Positions 10,244 through 21,568 of a DNA stretch of 64,000 nt are shown piece after piece. This stretch comes from Botryosphaeria dothidea (lineage: Eukaryota > Ascomycota > Dothideomycetes > Botryosphaeriales > Botryosphaeriaceae). A program made the position numbers and the translations under genes. The notes below the pieces were generated by a model. That model searched no databases. It was not told the DNA's origin and saw only the letters and a list, made by a program, of their open reading frames with translations. Every line of letters begins with the position of its first letter. The first letter of the stretch is position 1. The stretch lies in NCBI GenBank assembly GCA_011503125.2, contig WWBZ02000051.1, forward strand, positions 1,612,001 through 1,676,000, read 5' to 3'.

Positions 10244-11353
10244 ATGCGCTCACAACAACACCACTCCAAATCGCTGCTGCTCGAGCTCCCGGTCGAGTTG
10301 CGCCTGCTCATCTACGACTACGCGCTCTTCTCCCACGAGCACGTCACCATCTCTACCGGCCTCAAGGGCAGCTTCGCGTCGCCTGTTGACAGCGGCTACG
10401 CGAGCGATGACGGCCACGACTCGGATGAATTGATCCCCGGATTGCCTTCAGACTTCGAGCCCGCCGTTCTGCCGCGCTTCGACCCGGATTTCCTCCATCT
10501 TGAGCAGCCGCCCATCTTCGAAAATTCCCATGCCGAGTCCGCTGCCCAGGATGGAGCAGCCTCCGACGATGATGATCCTCTCGCCCGCCACCGCGCAAAT
10601 CTGCCCTTAACCACCCCGCTTGCCCTGCTCCAGACCAACCGCCAGATTAAGGACGAACTGACCTGGCACCTCAAGAGCCAGCGCACCCAGGAGCGCAAGC
10701 TGTCGCTGTATATGACCTATCCCTATGGCTTGCTCGTGTTCCAGAACCTGTGCCCTGATCTGATTCGGCTGGTCCGAAGCATACATATCAGCGGTTACTA
10801 CTACCCGCCCCACGCCCAGGAACAGGTCAAGCGAGCCGCCGAGTGTCGCTGGTTGCAGCGCCTCTACACCCAACCACCGCCCATCGACGAGTCTGTGATC
10901 AAATTTGCGAACGATGCCTTGAAAAGGCTGACACGCACCATCCTTTCGCCAAGTCCGAAGGTTCCTATGGAAGAGCTTGAAATGCGAATCTACCACCCCG
11001 GTCCCAAGGGCAACGAGCTTATTTGGCGAGGTGAGGGTCCGAGCAGTCCCATCTGCGTCGCGCTCTGCAACACGCACGGAGGCTCCATTGAGAGCTCCGT
11101 GACGCAGGGTGGCAGGGGTGCCGGGGCCTGGTTGAAGATCACCCCGAATGAAGAGGCGCGCACCTTAACGCAGAGGTGGAAGAGGTTCACCGATGGCAAC
11201 AGCAAAGAGGAATGCGAAGGCTGGGTCGTGAATCCAGAGTGGCCGCTGCCACCGCCTGCGCCACCTGCACCGTCTCCGCCCGCTGCAGCCGCTGCAAGTG
11301 GTCCCTCGAGTCCGAGCGACCACTCAGATCCGGGAGACGAGTCGAACTCGTGA
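10244..11353 (+). CDS. 2EXR / F-box-like domain protein of unknown function
   Basis: Single exon, 369 residues from MRSQQHHSKS. Residues about 8-25 (LLLELPVELRLLIYDYALF) match the start of the fungal 2EXR family, which resembles an F-box, and PLALLQTNRQIKDELTWHL further on is the second conserved element in which a remembered-relative arginine follows TNRQI. Between them is an acidic Ser/Asp-rich insert (GYASDDGHDSDELIPG, DDDDP). The C-terminus is a Pro/Ala/Ser-rich tail. Such proteins are very numerous in filamentous ascomycetes and mostly uncharacterised; a link to ubiquitin ligases is only inferred. An upstream in-frame extension lacks an ATG, so 10244 is the only good start. Confidence 0.68.
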   Translation: MRSQQHHSKSLLLELPVELRLLIYDYALFSHEHVTISTGLKGSFASPVDSGYASDDGHDSDELIPGLPSDFEPAVLPRFDPDFLHLEQPPIFENSHAESAAQDGAASDDDDPLARHRANLPLTTPLALLQTNRQIKDELTWHLKSQRTQERKLSLYMTYPYGLLVFQNLCPDLIRLVRSIHISGYYYPPHAQEQVKRAAECRWLQRLYTQPPPIDESVIKFANDALKRLTRTILSPSPKVPMEELEMRIYHPGPKGNELIWRGEGPSSPICVALCNTHGGSIESSVTQGGRGAGAWLKITPNEEARTLTQRWKRFTDGNSKEECEGWVVNPEWPLPPPAPPAPSPPAAAAASGPSSPSDHSDPGDESNS

Positions 11354-11978
11354 ACCTTATCGGCGTTTGGATCTATGTTGGAGCTTGGCGTGTATTGCGA
11401 ATGTCTGGAAGGGCTTGCTGGGAATTGAGTCTTGCGCGCGATTGTTGTTGCGATCGCATCCACCTTTGCTGCAATGTTTCGATCATTGCGATGCTTTTTA
11501 GAGCGACCGGGGATATTTTGGTCACGACCTGCGATGTTTGGCAAGACTACCCGTTGGGTATACGAGCGATCCTTTACTTTTTTTTCCTGTTGGATATTCT
11601 ACTACATATGCCCCGTGGCGGATGATTTATGATTTAGCTGCACAGGCAACGGTTAATACGACAGTACACGAAGCTGCACCATTCGCGAACCTTCTAGTGC
11701 AGTTGACAGAGGGCGTTGGCAGAAGACGTGACAAAGCCGCAAAATCCAGGTGTCATCAGACCCTGAGGGTGTGGCTGAGGGCTGGCTGTGCGACAAACGA
11801 CAGAGGCTCGGTGACGCAACCCAGACAATTGCCGCTCGCCGCAGCACTTCCGGTTACAGAGCTCTCCGACGCCGCCGCGGCAGAAGGCAGCTCAACGATC
11901 CATAAATCCTCACACTCCCCTCTCCTAGAGCGCAAGCTTCCTCGATCAACATTTACATTGACAAAGACACAAGCAATC
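11354..11978. other. Intergenic region with WWM1 promoter
   Basis: No coding segment recognised. The last 60 bp (CCATAAATCC, then CT- and CA-rich leader ending AAGCAATCATGG) looks like the core promoter and leader of the WW-domain gene. Confidence 0.5.
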
Positions 11979-13086
11979 ATGGCAGACTACGCTCCTCCAC
12001 CTGTAAGTGCACCCTCGCCTGCCACCCCGCGAAATGCACGGCCAAGGCCTCCCCGCGTTCCCGCCTTACATGCATGCCAAGTATCTTCTTCATCCATCAG
12101 CACACCGCCCATGCGGGTACCCGTTCGCTGCAGCGCCAACCATCTACTAAATGTCGATCCGCACTGACTGTTCGCCGTCTTAGGGCCCACCTCCGCCAAA
12201 AGTCCCCGAGGGCTGGAAGGCCCAGTGGAACGATCAATACCACGAGTGGTTCTACGTCAACATCTACACCAAGCAGTCGCAATGGGAGAAGCCGACCGAG
12301 CCTATCTATCCGCCCTCCGACGCTGGTGCCCCGCCGCCTGGTCCGCCGCCTTCCTACTCCCACGGCGATGCGAAACCCCTCGGCCCTGAGAAGACGGGCC
12401 TGAGCAGCAACAACCCGTACGGCCCTGGCGGCGGCAGCAGCAGTCACGACATCAGTGAGGACGAGCGCCTCGCCCGCCAGCTGCAGGCCGAGGAAGACGC
12501 GCGCGCCCACAGTCACTCGCCCATGCCTCCAACAGGCAGCGACCGCGGCGCCGCTGACAGCTACTACCAGCAAGGCTCCACTGCTCCGGGTTACGGAGCA
12601 CCTGGATACGCTCAGTCGCCGGGGTACAACTCATCTGGCTACGGCTCCTCCCAGCAGGAGCTGCCCCCTCGCGCAGAAGACAAGGGCAAGAAGTCCGGTG
12701 GCTTCCTGGGCAAGCTTCTCGGCAAGGCGAGCGGCTCCAAACCGGGGGGTGCCTTTGGCGGTTCCCATCAGCAACAGCAGCAATACGGCGGGTATCCGCA
12801 GCAGGGCTACTATCAGGGCCAGCCGCAAGGACAGTACGGCGGATACCAGCAGCAGGGCTACTACGGACAAGGCGGCGGCATGCCTTACGGGGCAAAGCCG
12901 AAAAAGAGCGGAATGGGTGCGGGCGGCGCGGCCGCGTTGGGTGTCGGTGGTGGATTGTTGGGCGGTATGCTACTGGCGGACGCGATCGATGATCACAATG
13001 ATTATGAGCAAGGTTATGATCAGGGCTATGATGATGGAAATGACAACGATTTCGGTGGTGGGGACGACTTTGGCGGCGACTTCTAG
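11979..13086 (+). CDS. WWM1: WW-domain protein, Wwm1 family
   Basis: Exons 11979-12002 (MADYAPPP) and 12184-13086, with a 181 bp intron that is the longest in the window, give 308 residues. One WW domain spans residues 16-45 with the signature tryptophans at W19 and W42 (PEGWKAQW ... SQWEKPTEP). Then come a Gly/Tyr/Gln-rich low-complexity region with repeated QQGYY/QGQPQGQYGG units, and a C-terminal glycine-rich hydrophobic stretch GVGGGLLGGMLLADAIDDHND followed by an acidic Gly/Asp tail. That exact order, including the LLGG..DDHN element, is that of yeast Wwm1, which binds the metacaspase Mca1. WW domains bind proline-rich peptides. Role in this fungus is inferred from yeast. Confidence 0.85.
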
Positions 13087-14044
13087 TTTCGGTTACATAC
13101 TCGACACCTGGTCTCTTTTCTTACTTTTTTACCTCGGCGTTCTTGGTATAGGATCTCACCTGAGCTGGTTAGGTCATGCGTGTTGGGTTCGGGGTACTAG
13201 TGGGTCTCTTTACTGAATTGAAATATCCTTTTGACTGATAGTAGTACAGTGTGTTGAACCTTTAATGGCTCATGGTGATCATCCTTCGCTGATATCGGTA
13301 TACATGGCAATACATTTTGAACACTGTCGTCATGATCACACAGCAGGATATGATTTAACAACCGAAGACAGCAAACAGAAAAGCAATCCAGATGAGCGAA
13401 AGGCCTCACCACACCCTGACGAAGCTACTTACATACTCGATTGTAATTTTGTGGGACCATCAAAACTCCTGAGTGGAAATTTCTGCTCTTGTAGTCCAGA
13501 CACGGGGCGGGTAATGCTGGCGATTAGAGTGTTAACATCATGTGGAACAACGACACTCGAGCGGCACCAGGAACCCGGGAGCGCACAACGACATGTACGA
13601 CCATCTATGCGAGGCGAGACTATCAACTTTGTGTCAAGGAAATACAGAGGGGTGTCGCAGCCGACCGTCAGCACTAAATGCAATTACAATTGATGGCCAG
13701 ATTAAAACTACTTCGAAAGGGATTCGAAGAATTCATCCGGATGGGTTTGTCCCTAGCAATAGATGTGTCCGGATGAGTACTTCGGCTCCCCACAAAGTGA
13801 TGGACGTTGACGATCATCGCCGTTAAACCGTCGGCTGCATTTCCCCCTTCCTCTGTATACGCCAGTCGCAATATCTTCACCAACAAGCTACGACGTGCTT
13901 TCCTAATCGGTGGCGCTTGGTTCGCTCATCACCTCTTTTCCACTGTTCCAGAGCTCATTAATACTCAGCCATCTACGCTATTCCACTATCCCAGGGCTAC
14001 CATCTTTGCTATTCCTATTCCTTCACCACGCCTTTGCCCGTATT
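13087..14044. other. Intergenic region
   Basis: Low-GC, without a recognisable gene. A frame at 13265-13693 is open but has no family features. Confidence 0.4.
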
Positions 14045-14317
14045 ATGTTAGTGGAATCCTGCCCCATCATCTTCGGCTGCATTGCTGTGGGCACCGGCGG
14101 CTTCCTTCTCGTCGTCCGGGCAATACAAAGGCGAGCGAGTCCGACACATAAGATTAACACACCTGAGAGGAAGGCCGCAAAGGCAAAGGCGAGGAGAGCA
14201 GAGGCGGTTGCCGACGGACGAGTGCCTGTTGCTTACGTAGACATCATTTGTATATGGGCGCCTATACGTCACTTTCCAAGTTACCCTGCGCAGCTAACAG
14301 ATGACTGGAACTGCTAG
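14045..14317 (+). CDS. Possible small single-pass membrane protein (uncertain)
   Basis: An ATG-initiated frame encodes about 90 residues beginning MLVESCPIIFGCIAVGTGGF, which has one hydrophobic segment (residues 6-25) followed by a positively charged stretch (RAIQRR, then ERKAAKAKARRAEA), the order expected of a type III or tail-facing small membrane protein. A donor GTAGAC at 14237 and acceptor AACAG ending at 14300 would splice it to an alternative 20-residue C-terminus. I do not recognise a family, so this may be chance coding. Confidence 0.25.
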   Translation: MLVESCPIIFGCIAVGTGGFLLVVRAIQRRASPTHKINTPERKAAKAKARRAEAVADGRVPVAYVDIICIWAPIRHFPSYPAQLTDDWNC

Positions 14318-14417
14318 GATCGGAGCAACACAAAGTCATCTAATCATCGCGTCCGGAAAATGAGGAAATGACGGTGCGCGTCAGGTTCGCTGGGTGCCTT
14401 CTCTTTTCAATTTGGCG

Positions 14418-15035
14418 ATGCCTGACAAAAAACACCGCCGCCGCCGCTCGAGGCCAGCACATCTCAAACCACTTCACTCTCCTCTTTTAACACCATCCGC
14501 ACCGATGACAACCCCTTCTTTTTCTTCTTCCTCCACCTCACGACTCAGCCAACGTCTCCGCTCCCTCCACGAGCTCCTACCGCGCGTCGCCACAGCCTGT
14601 CACCACCACCATGAGCCCGACCTGTCCACACACGACAGCATCCTGGACCCGCATCCGCGCCGCTCCTCGGACTCGATGTTCGTCCTGACAGGCCGCCGCC
14701 ACCGACGCCTTCGCTTCTCGCAGCCAAAGAGCAGCGACAAGTCCGCCTGGCGCAGCAAAGCCAAACCACTCCAGGCGGATGGGTCGCCGGAACCAGCACT
14801 GTCGTCGTCGTCGGCCTCCTCCTCCTCCTCGTCCCGCCCATGGCGCAAACGAAAGTATCGCAAACTCCACACGAGCCGCGGCGAGCGCATCGGCCGCCGC
14901 CTGCACGACCACGACGCCTTTCTGCACAAGGTGCTCGTCACGCCCGTGCTGGTGTTGCTTGCCGTGCCGGTGGCGGTGCTGACGTGCCCCCTCTGCGTGT
15001 TCGTGGTGGTGCGAAATAGTATTGTCGCTGGGTGA
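14418..15035 (+). CDS. Orphan basic, Ser/His-rich protein with a C-terminal membrane segment
   Basis: 205 residues beginning MPDKKHRRRRSRPAH. No family is recognised. Visible features are an Arg-rich N-terminus, a Ser/Thr-rich region (TTPSFSSSSTSRLS), a poly-Ser block (SSSSASSSSSSRP), a basic segment around WRKRKYRKLHTSRGERIGRR, and a hydrophobic C-terminal helix (VLVTPVLVLLAVPVAVLTCP). The open frame ends exactly where a consensus donor GTGAGT starts (15032), so the true gene may splice onward; candidate acceptors lie near 15065 and 15170. The 3' end is therefore uncertain. Strong GC3 bias supports coding. Confidence 0.45.
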   Translation: MPDKKHRRRRSRPAHLKPLHSPLLTPSAPMTTPSFSSSSTSRLSQRLRSLHELLPRVATACHHHHEPDLSTHDSILDPHPRRSSDSMFVLTGRRHRRLRFSQPKSSDKSAWRSKAKPLQADGSPEPALSSSSASSSSSSRPWRKRKYRKLHTSRGERIGRRLHDHDAFLHKVLVTPVLVLLAVPVAVLTCPLCVFVVVRNSIVAG

Positions 15036-15983
15036 GTTCTTCCCTTGGAGTGCATGTTACCCCTAGTTCCTTCTCCCTAAACATGATATGTGCCCTGATC
15101 ATCTTGCATGCAACAACAAGTACTTTGAGTTGTGACCCCTGCTGACGAAAGACTGGACGTCTTCACCTAGAGCAGAAAGGAGACGCAAATCTATCACTCG
15201 AATTGCCGCAATAAAGGTCACAAACCGCATCCAGGTTGGGTGCCGCCGTCATGTCGGGGCTGTGTTCTTGAGATATGACGGCGATTCTCGTGGGGTGGCC
15301 CAAGAAGCAAGCAGCAAGATGTGTGCACAGGGGTACCATTCATAGTGACAAGATAGAAGCGCCGAAGCGAACAACAGAGCGTCAGCGAGAAGAAAGTTTG
15401 ACTTACAAGTGAAGAAGAAATTAAGTGCTTTCTGCAAACAAAACAAAAAACGACCGATCTTTCCACCATTTGTTGATGCTTAGCCGCTTTGCTTACAAAA
15501 GAAAAAAAAACTCAAGTCTCTCATCAAAGCTACCAAGAACCACACACCAATCCATACCTTCCCCTGCCGTTTGAAAATGCCGCTCCCGCTATGCTTGTGG
15601 AATGAAACGTTGCTTTCATTTAGTCCCAAACAACAACGAACAAGAGAGAAGAAAAAAGAAAAACTTTCTTTTCTCTGTCTGCAGAAGGAAAGGAGAGGAA
15701 TAAAAAAATTACAAAAAAAAGCAACACACGAATTGGACTATAGTGAAGTAGGTAATAGGCATGTGGAACCTTTCCATAACCCCCCACCCAGATAAAAAGA
15801 CAAAGTAGAATCCTTCGGTCCAAAAAGGAAAAAGTGTCGTTGACGAGTACTCCCGCTCTTATAGAGACGGGGGGCAAAATTTTGGGTGAGAGCACAAAAA
15901 TGGCTTCGTGCAAGCGAAAGAACAAATTAATATGCAACACAGAAGTCCGCCCCCCGAAAAGTCGTTGAAAAAAAGTATGCCGT
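15036..15983. other. Intergenic region, A-rich
   Basis: Contains several A-rich tracts (for example near 15500-15510, 15650-15720) but no recognisable gene. It may include the end of the orphan gene and the EDE1 3' UTR. Confidence 0.45.
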
Positions 15984-18900
15984 TTATTTCGAGGAGAGGT
16001 ATTCAACAGCCTGCAGTTTCGAATTAGCCGACGTACCCTAAGAAACGGTCCTCATCTATGACAAAAGACATACCTTGTTTGTGTCATAGTCGAACTTCTC
16101 CAGAGCGGCGAGAGCATCGCCCCTCTGGAATCCCATGCCCGTTAGGTTCTTCAGGATGGGGTCGTCATGCTCAGTGCCGGCACTTAATGCCCGGGCAAGC
16201 GGCGGCTTCTCCGCGTCATCACCAGTCGCAGGCTTCTCCGAGCCCTGGGCGCTGAGCATCTGACTGCCCTCGGCGGTCTGCGGTGCAGTGTTGGCACCGG
16301 TAGACGGCGCTGGCTGGCTGTCAGACAAACCGGAGAAGATGGCGTCCCAGTCGTGGCTTGAAGCGGCGGTGCTCTGGCCGGCGGGCTTGGATGAGGCAAA
16401 GCTCTGGGTCAGGTGCTCAAAGTCCGAGAAGGAATCTTCAGCGTGAGGCTTGCTAGCATTGTTAGTTGGAGTCGCCTGGCTGGCCATTGTGTTGCTCTTG
16501 CTAGCAGCTGGGCTGTCAAAGACCGGATTGAACTCATCCAAACCATCACGATGGCTCGAGGCAAACAGGTCATCGTCGTCGTGGGCATTGGAGGCATCCT
16601 TAGCTTCAGCAAGGTCGTCGAACCCGGCATCGAAATCGTCGCCGAAGGACTGCTTGGCCGGGGCCTGGGTCGAGGGCGATGCCGCCTTATCCGTGGAAGG
16701 GTACGATTGCGCCGAGTGGTAAGCATCTGAGGGCACTGTTGACGACGGTGTGTTAGCATTCGAGGTCGATCCAGGAGAAAAGGGGCCGGTGGCCGGAACT
16801 TTTCCAGCAGCGCTGGAACCTCCGAAGAGGGTTTGGCCAGGGGTGAGCGCAGGGGAGCTGAAGGTCTTCTCGGGGGATTGTGATCCGGACTGGGTCGTGG
16901 GATCCTGACGAGAAGGCAGCAGTCCGCCGAACTCCGGTGGGAAAGAGTCAGATCCCCTGGCCCCATTCCGGTTGCCAGTGGTCTGCTCGTAAGTAGGGGG
17001 TGGCTTTTGGGCGTTGGGGGTGGGAAGGTTGCTAGTATGGCGGGAGAAAGGATTACCTGTGTCTCCCGTACCTTCAGGTCCACCTGTAGCAGGTGCCGGG
17101 GCTGCATTCTCACGCTTGCTCTGGGGTGACGCGGGGGCAAAATTATCATCAAAACCGTGCTCGCTGTTGGAGTCGCTTTCGTCATCGCCACCAAGGTTCT
17201 CGATGGGCGGGAATTCCTGGTTGAACTTCGATGCTGAGCCAACAGAACCGTTGAAAGACGAGCCAGTGTTTTGTCTCTCTTGGAACTGCTTGCCAGAACC
17301 AAAGCCAGCAAAGGCAGCATCGAAATCAGCCTTGGCCGCGGATCCTTGCCGCTGAGGCTGAGAACCAAAGGGGTCAGACCGTGGGAAGCTGAAGCTGCCC
17401 TTGCTGCGATCACTCATAGCACTCTGCCCAGTGGTTTCAGGTTGAAGGGGGGTGCTGACATCGGGGAAAGAGCCGGGCATATCAACAGAAGTCGAAGGTG
17501 GGCCAAATGACTGAAAGGTGTCCTTACGCTCCTGTCCGCCTGCAGACCGAGCAGCATCACTAGCGTGGCTGGCGGCAGGGGAGGAAGTGAGGTTACGGTT
17601 GAAGGGCGAGGGGCCAAACTCGGGTGCAGACGTGTCCTTGGCAGGTTCAGCAGCAGACGCCGACGGAGAGCCAGGAGCATTAGTAGGCGTCTCATTGCCA
17701 GTGTTGCCGAGCCTGCTGGCCGGTGGAGCTGCCTTAACTGAGGAGCTGAAGGACTCCTGGCGGCCAGGGCCTTCGCGAATTGGGAGGGCGCTGGACGAAA
17801 ATTGACGGGACTCCGGTGGTGCCGGAGGTTCACCAACGCGCGGTGACTCGTGGTACTGGGAGAGGGGAGGCGAAGTGGACGGCGTAGGAACACCCGGCTC
17901 AGAAGACTGGACGGATTGCCCTGACGGAAAACCAGGAGCGGTAGATTCACCCTTGAATGAAGTCTGAGGAGCACCAGGTTGGGCAGAGGAGATGGATGGG
18001 CCAAAGAAGTTGTCAAAGTTCGCCTGGCTAGCCTCGCGGGAGAAGCCAGAAGGAGACATGGTGTTCTCAGCGGGTTGAGGTGATCTTCTGAAGAAAGGGT
18101 TGGTGCTGTGGCTGGCGTTAGATGGTGCAGGACTTCCTGCAGCTGGCGGGCCAGGAGTGGCCTCGGGGCTGCGGTTGTAGCTATCCTGAGCAGCCTTTGT
18201 CAGCTCGCTCATTTCGTTCTTGAGCTTGTCGCGTTCCCCTTCGTTGGTGGTAAGCTGCTTCTTGTTGATTGCAACCATGCCCTTCTGCTGGCGCGCGTCG
18301 GAGCGCATCTTGTCGAGCTGGGGTCGAAGTTGGGCAATTTCTGCGTTAGTCTGGCGGATACGCTCCTTCAAGTTGGCGTTCTCGCGTTGATCAGCGTCCA
18401 GAGCAGTAGCAACTTGCTGGTGTTGAGTGGAGAGGTCCTGATACGTTCCCTCGATCATAGCGAATTCCTGCTGGAGTTTCCTTGTTTCCTGCCGTGAAGC
18501 ATTGAGTTTGTCTTCCAGCTGCTTGACAATCTGAACTTCAGCCTCGTACTGCGTCCTGAATTGAGAGAGACGCATCTCCAGGTCACGCTTCTGCGCGCTC
18601 GTATTATTCAGCTCGGCCTCAGTCGATGCTTTTTTGTTGTGAGTCTCTTGCATCTGGGTGCGCAGAGTGTTGATTTGGTTCGACATGTTGCCAAGTTCAG
18701 CGCTTTCGTCAGTGAGCTTCTTGCTCTGCTCCTGGTCGTTGTCCCCAAGGAGATCATCCATAGCCGACGGCTGCGGAGGTGCCGGACTGCGAGGTTGGGA
18801 TGAAGAGCCGCCTGTTCCCTGCGCAGTCAAAGTCTGGCCAAATGAAGACGACGGCATGAAAGGCTTGAAGATGCTGGTGGGGTTCTGTGGAGTAGGTTGG

Positions 18901-20555
18901 AAAGCGACGCGAGACGGAGAACCCGGGGAAGCTGCTCCGCTCCCGAAAGGATCCTTGTTGGCGCCGAAGTTTGTAGCAGAGCCGCCAGTTGACTGCTGCT
19001 GCACGGGCGGGGGAGAAGAGAAAGCATCTAGGCCGAAGAGATCCTCGGATGCGGACTTGGGGGCGGGAGCAGCGGGCGCAGGGAACGAGGCGGTGGTGCC
19101 GAAGGTGGCAGGGGGTTGGGGTTGAGTTTGAGGCCTGGCAGTGTTGCCACGCATGCTAGGAGGCACCAGGGCAGGCGGCAGTGAAGGTGGCAGATATTGG
19201 ACACCAGGCTTAGGCCGCTGTTGGCGGATCAGATACATGGCAACTGCGAACTCATCCCGGTTCAACTGGCCCTCAGAATTAATATCGGCCAGGTCCCAGA
19301 TTGCTGCCAAGACCTCCTCGGGCAGTCCAGAGTCACTAAAGAAGACAACGGCCTGTTCACCAGTAATAAAGCCACGGCCCTGAGTATCAACTTTGCTGAA
19401 GAGGTTGTCATATGATGCCTTCTCCTGGGCCGTGATCAACCAGTCATTTCCAGTGGGCTGAGCGGATTGCGGGGGAGTTCCATAGGGCGGCCTTCCACCC
19501 ATGGGGCTCTGTCCACGGCCGGTATTCTGGCCGCTAAACTGACGTGGGATGGGACCTTGGGGAGGTCCAGGAGGGCGAATGGTAGGAGCACCGCGCCTAG
19601 AAGCGGCCTCGTAAAGACCCGCAGGGAGGGAAGATGGTAAACCCTTCATGGCACCGCTGCTCAGAGACTGAATCAAGTGCATAGCAATGATGAACTCGGT
19701 GACACCCAGAGCACCTCTTTGCTCTGTATCCGCGAGCGCCCAGATGCGTCCAAGAGTCTCGTTTGGTAACCTCGCCTTCTCAAATATATTCTTGGCCGTC
19801 TCCCCTGTTCCCAGTCAGCGTCTCTCAATATGCCCATATAGTGGTATAACGTACCCGGCAGAACCCCGTTGACGGCACCGGATTTGTCAAACAGCGCCGC
19901 ATACTGGGCGGCCCTGTCTGGTGTCAAGGGCGGCACGCGGATGGGACCGCTCATCTGGGGCTGAATAGGACCGGGAGCGGCAGCTCCGGAGGGCGGAGAG
20001 GTATCGAACTTGGGCAGTGGGCCGGCTGTCTCTACGTCAATTCTCGTCTCGAAGTATCTCTGATGTACTTACGTTGAAAAGCCAGCTCAGGAGTCGGTGC
20101 CTTGCCGGCCTGGAAGTGCCCGATGAGACGGAGGACCTGGCAAAAGCCAGACGAGGTCAGGAGGCCACGGTTTTCTGTATCCGCGATCTGCCATATCTGT
20201 GTGGCGCAACACAGCCCCAGTCAGCGGTCATCTGGTGCAATATCGGATTGTTTGTATGGATGGGTTGCGCGGATACGCACCTCTCCTAGAACCTGCGGAG
20301 GCAATTTGGTCCTCTCGAAGAACTTTACGGCCACTTCTCCGGTGACAACACCCATCTGCTCAGTGTCGGCCTGGCGGAAGAGCTCGCCGAACACGCGCTT
20401 CTCCTCGGGCGTGAGGTTGAGCGGGGTGTCTGCATGAGCGACGTCAACGGTCAGCGGAAGGCTCCAGGGCAACGATTGGGAAGGCAGCGGGAGGCGGCAG
20501 GCCGCGCGCGCCAGAGATACTCACTCAGCTCCATGCTTTGCGATGGATCCGTCAT
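15984..20555 (-). CDS. EDE1: EH-domain endocytic scaffold protein Ede1 (Eps15-like)
   Basis: Six exons: 20525-20555, 20281-20429, 20073-20196, 19855-20031, 16074-19804 and 15984-16010. All joins keep frame, giving 1412 residues. Three EH domains lie at roughly residues 10-110, 125-215 and 285-365, each with the helix pair and EF-hand pattern (IWQIADTENRG, IWALADTEQRG, IWDLADINSEG). EH domains bind NPF peptides, and the protein carries its own NPF motifs (STNPFF, GNPFSR). A long coiled coil covers about 523-700, then a disordered Pro/Ser/Gly-rich region, then a C-terminal UBA domain (MGFQRGDALAALEKFDYD) completed by the tiny last exon AVEYLSSK. Ede1 is an early organiser of clathrin-mediated endocytic sites at the plasma membrane and binds ubiquitin through the UBA. 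The first exon is only 10 codons, and one intron is 41 bp. Confidence 0.95.
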
Positions 20556-21568
20556 GGTGTTTCGCGAGGCTGCCAGACGCGCAGCATGCGATGGTGGCTG
20601 GGGCGGGTCGGGCTGTGCGGCCGCGTCAGGGTCAGGGAGAACGTCCGGCGGGCACGGTCAAGCTCGTGGGAGAGGGCGTCTGGGTCGGGGCGCAAGCTAA
20701 GGTGGAGCGAGCGGGCCGCGGCGGCAGGGAGCGCAGGGCGTGGATGAAACAACAGCAAGCAGTGCTGTGGTGAGAGTTGAGCAAGGTCCCAAGCTCGGAG
20801 AGGAGCTGGAGGTGTCCCGGCTGCTGGCGCTGGCCATCCATGCGCCAGCGCACGGGGCACTGCGAATCGCGGAGCGTGACTTTCCTGCTGGCAGCAACTC
20901 GTTGGCTGGACGCTGCAGCTCGAGCGGAGCAGCTCAAGGCCGCTCTCCAATGGCCCGCTCCGCCCGCGCTGCCAATTAATGCAGCATGCGCCCATGCAGT
21001 ATGCAGCCCGCGCCGCGCCGGCCATCGAGAGCTCGTGTGCGCGTGGGAGCCTCGACCGTTGCCCCAGAGCACCAGAGCATGTGCTTCTGCTGTGTCACCG
21101 CGCCCGCAGCCCGACGTCAGCGCCGCCAGCAGCCGCATTGCCTGCTGCCTGTCTCCACTGGGACTCAAGCGATGGCGGTGGAAGATTGATGGCTGGCAGC
21201 CGCCAACTGCGTGTTCTGGCATGCTGCCAGGGAAGACGGTGCCACTACTCCGGTTCTGTGCTTGCAGCGCATGAGAGATAAACCAATGGGATTTTGACCC
21301 GCCGCTCTGCCGTCGACGCCATCGGTGCATGTGGTTGACGAGCCGTCCGAATGGATGTGCCCACGGCGATTTTCCCCACACGTGCGGATTCTCCAAGCCC
21401 GGCCGATTCCGAATGTTGCCAGCCATGGTTGTCGTGAGCAACGGTATCAATTAAAAAGGATGAATGGAGTAGTTTACATGTCTGATATACAAAGCAGCTT
21501 CCCAAAGCTGCAGAGCCCAATCCCGGACGCCGAATGCTACCTTTTGCCAGTATCCACATGCAAATCCA
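20556..21568. other. EDE1 upstream region
   Basis: GC-rich sequence between the EDE1 start and the 3' end of the next minus-strand gene. Long frames are open on both strands by composition, none recognisable. It should hold the EDE1 promoter. Confidence 0.45.

Noticed and set aside
16409..17413. 334-codon frame within EDE1
   Set aside because: Alternative frame of the EDE1 disordered region; low complexity, no motif.
20632..21450. 272-codon minus-strand frame upstream of EDE1
   Set aside because: Open because of GC richness; starts on a non-ATG codon or lacks homology and lies in the promoter.
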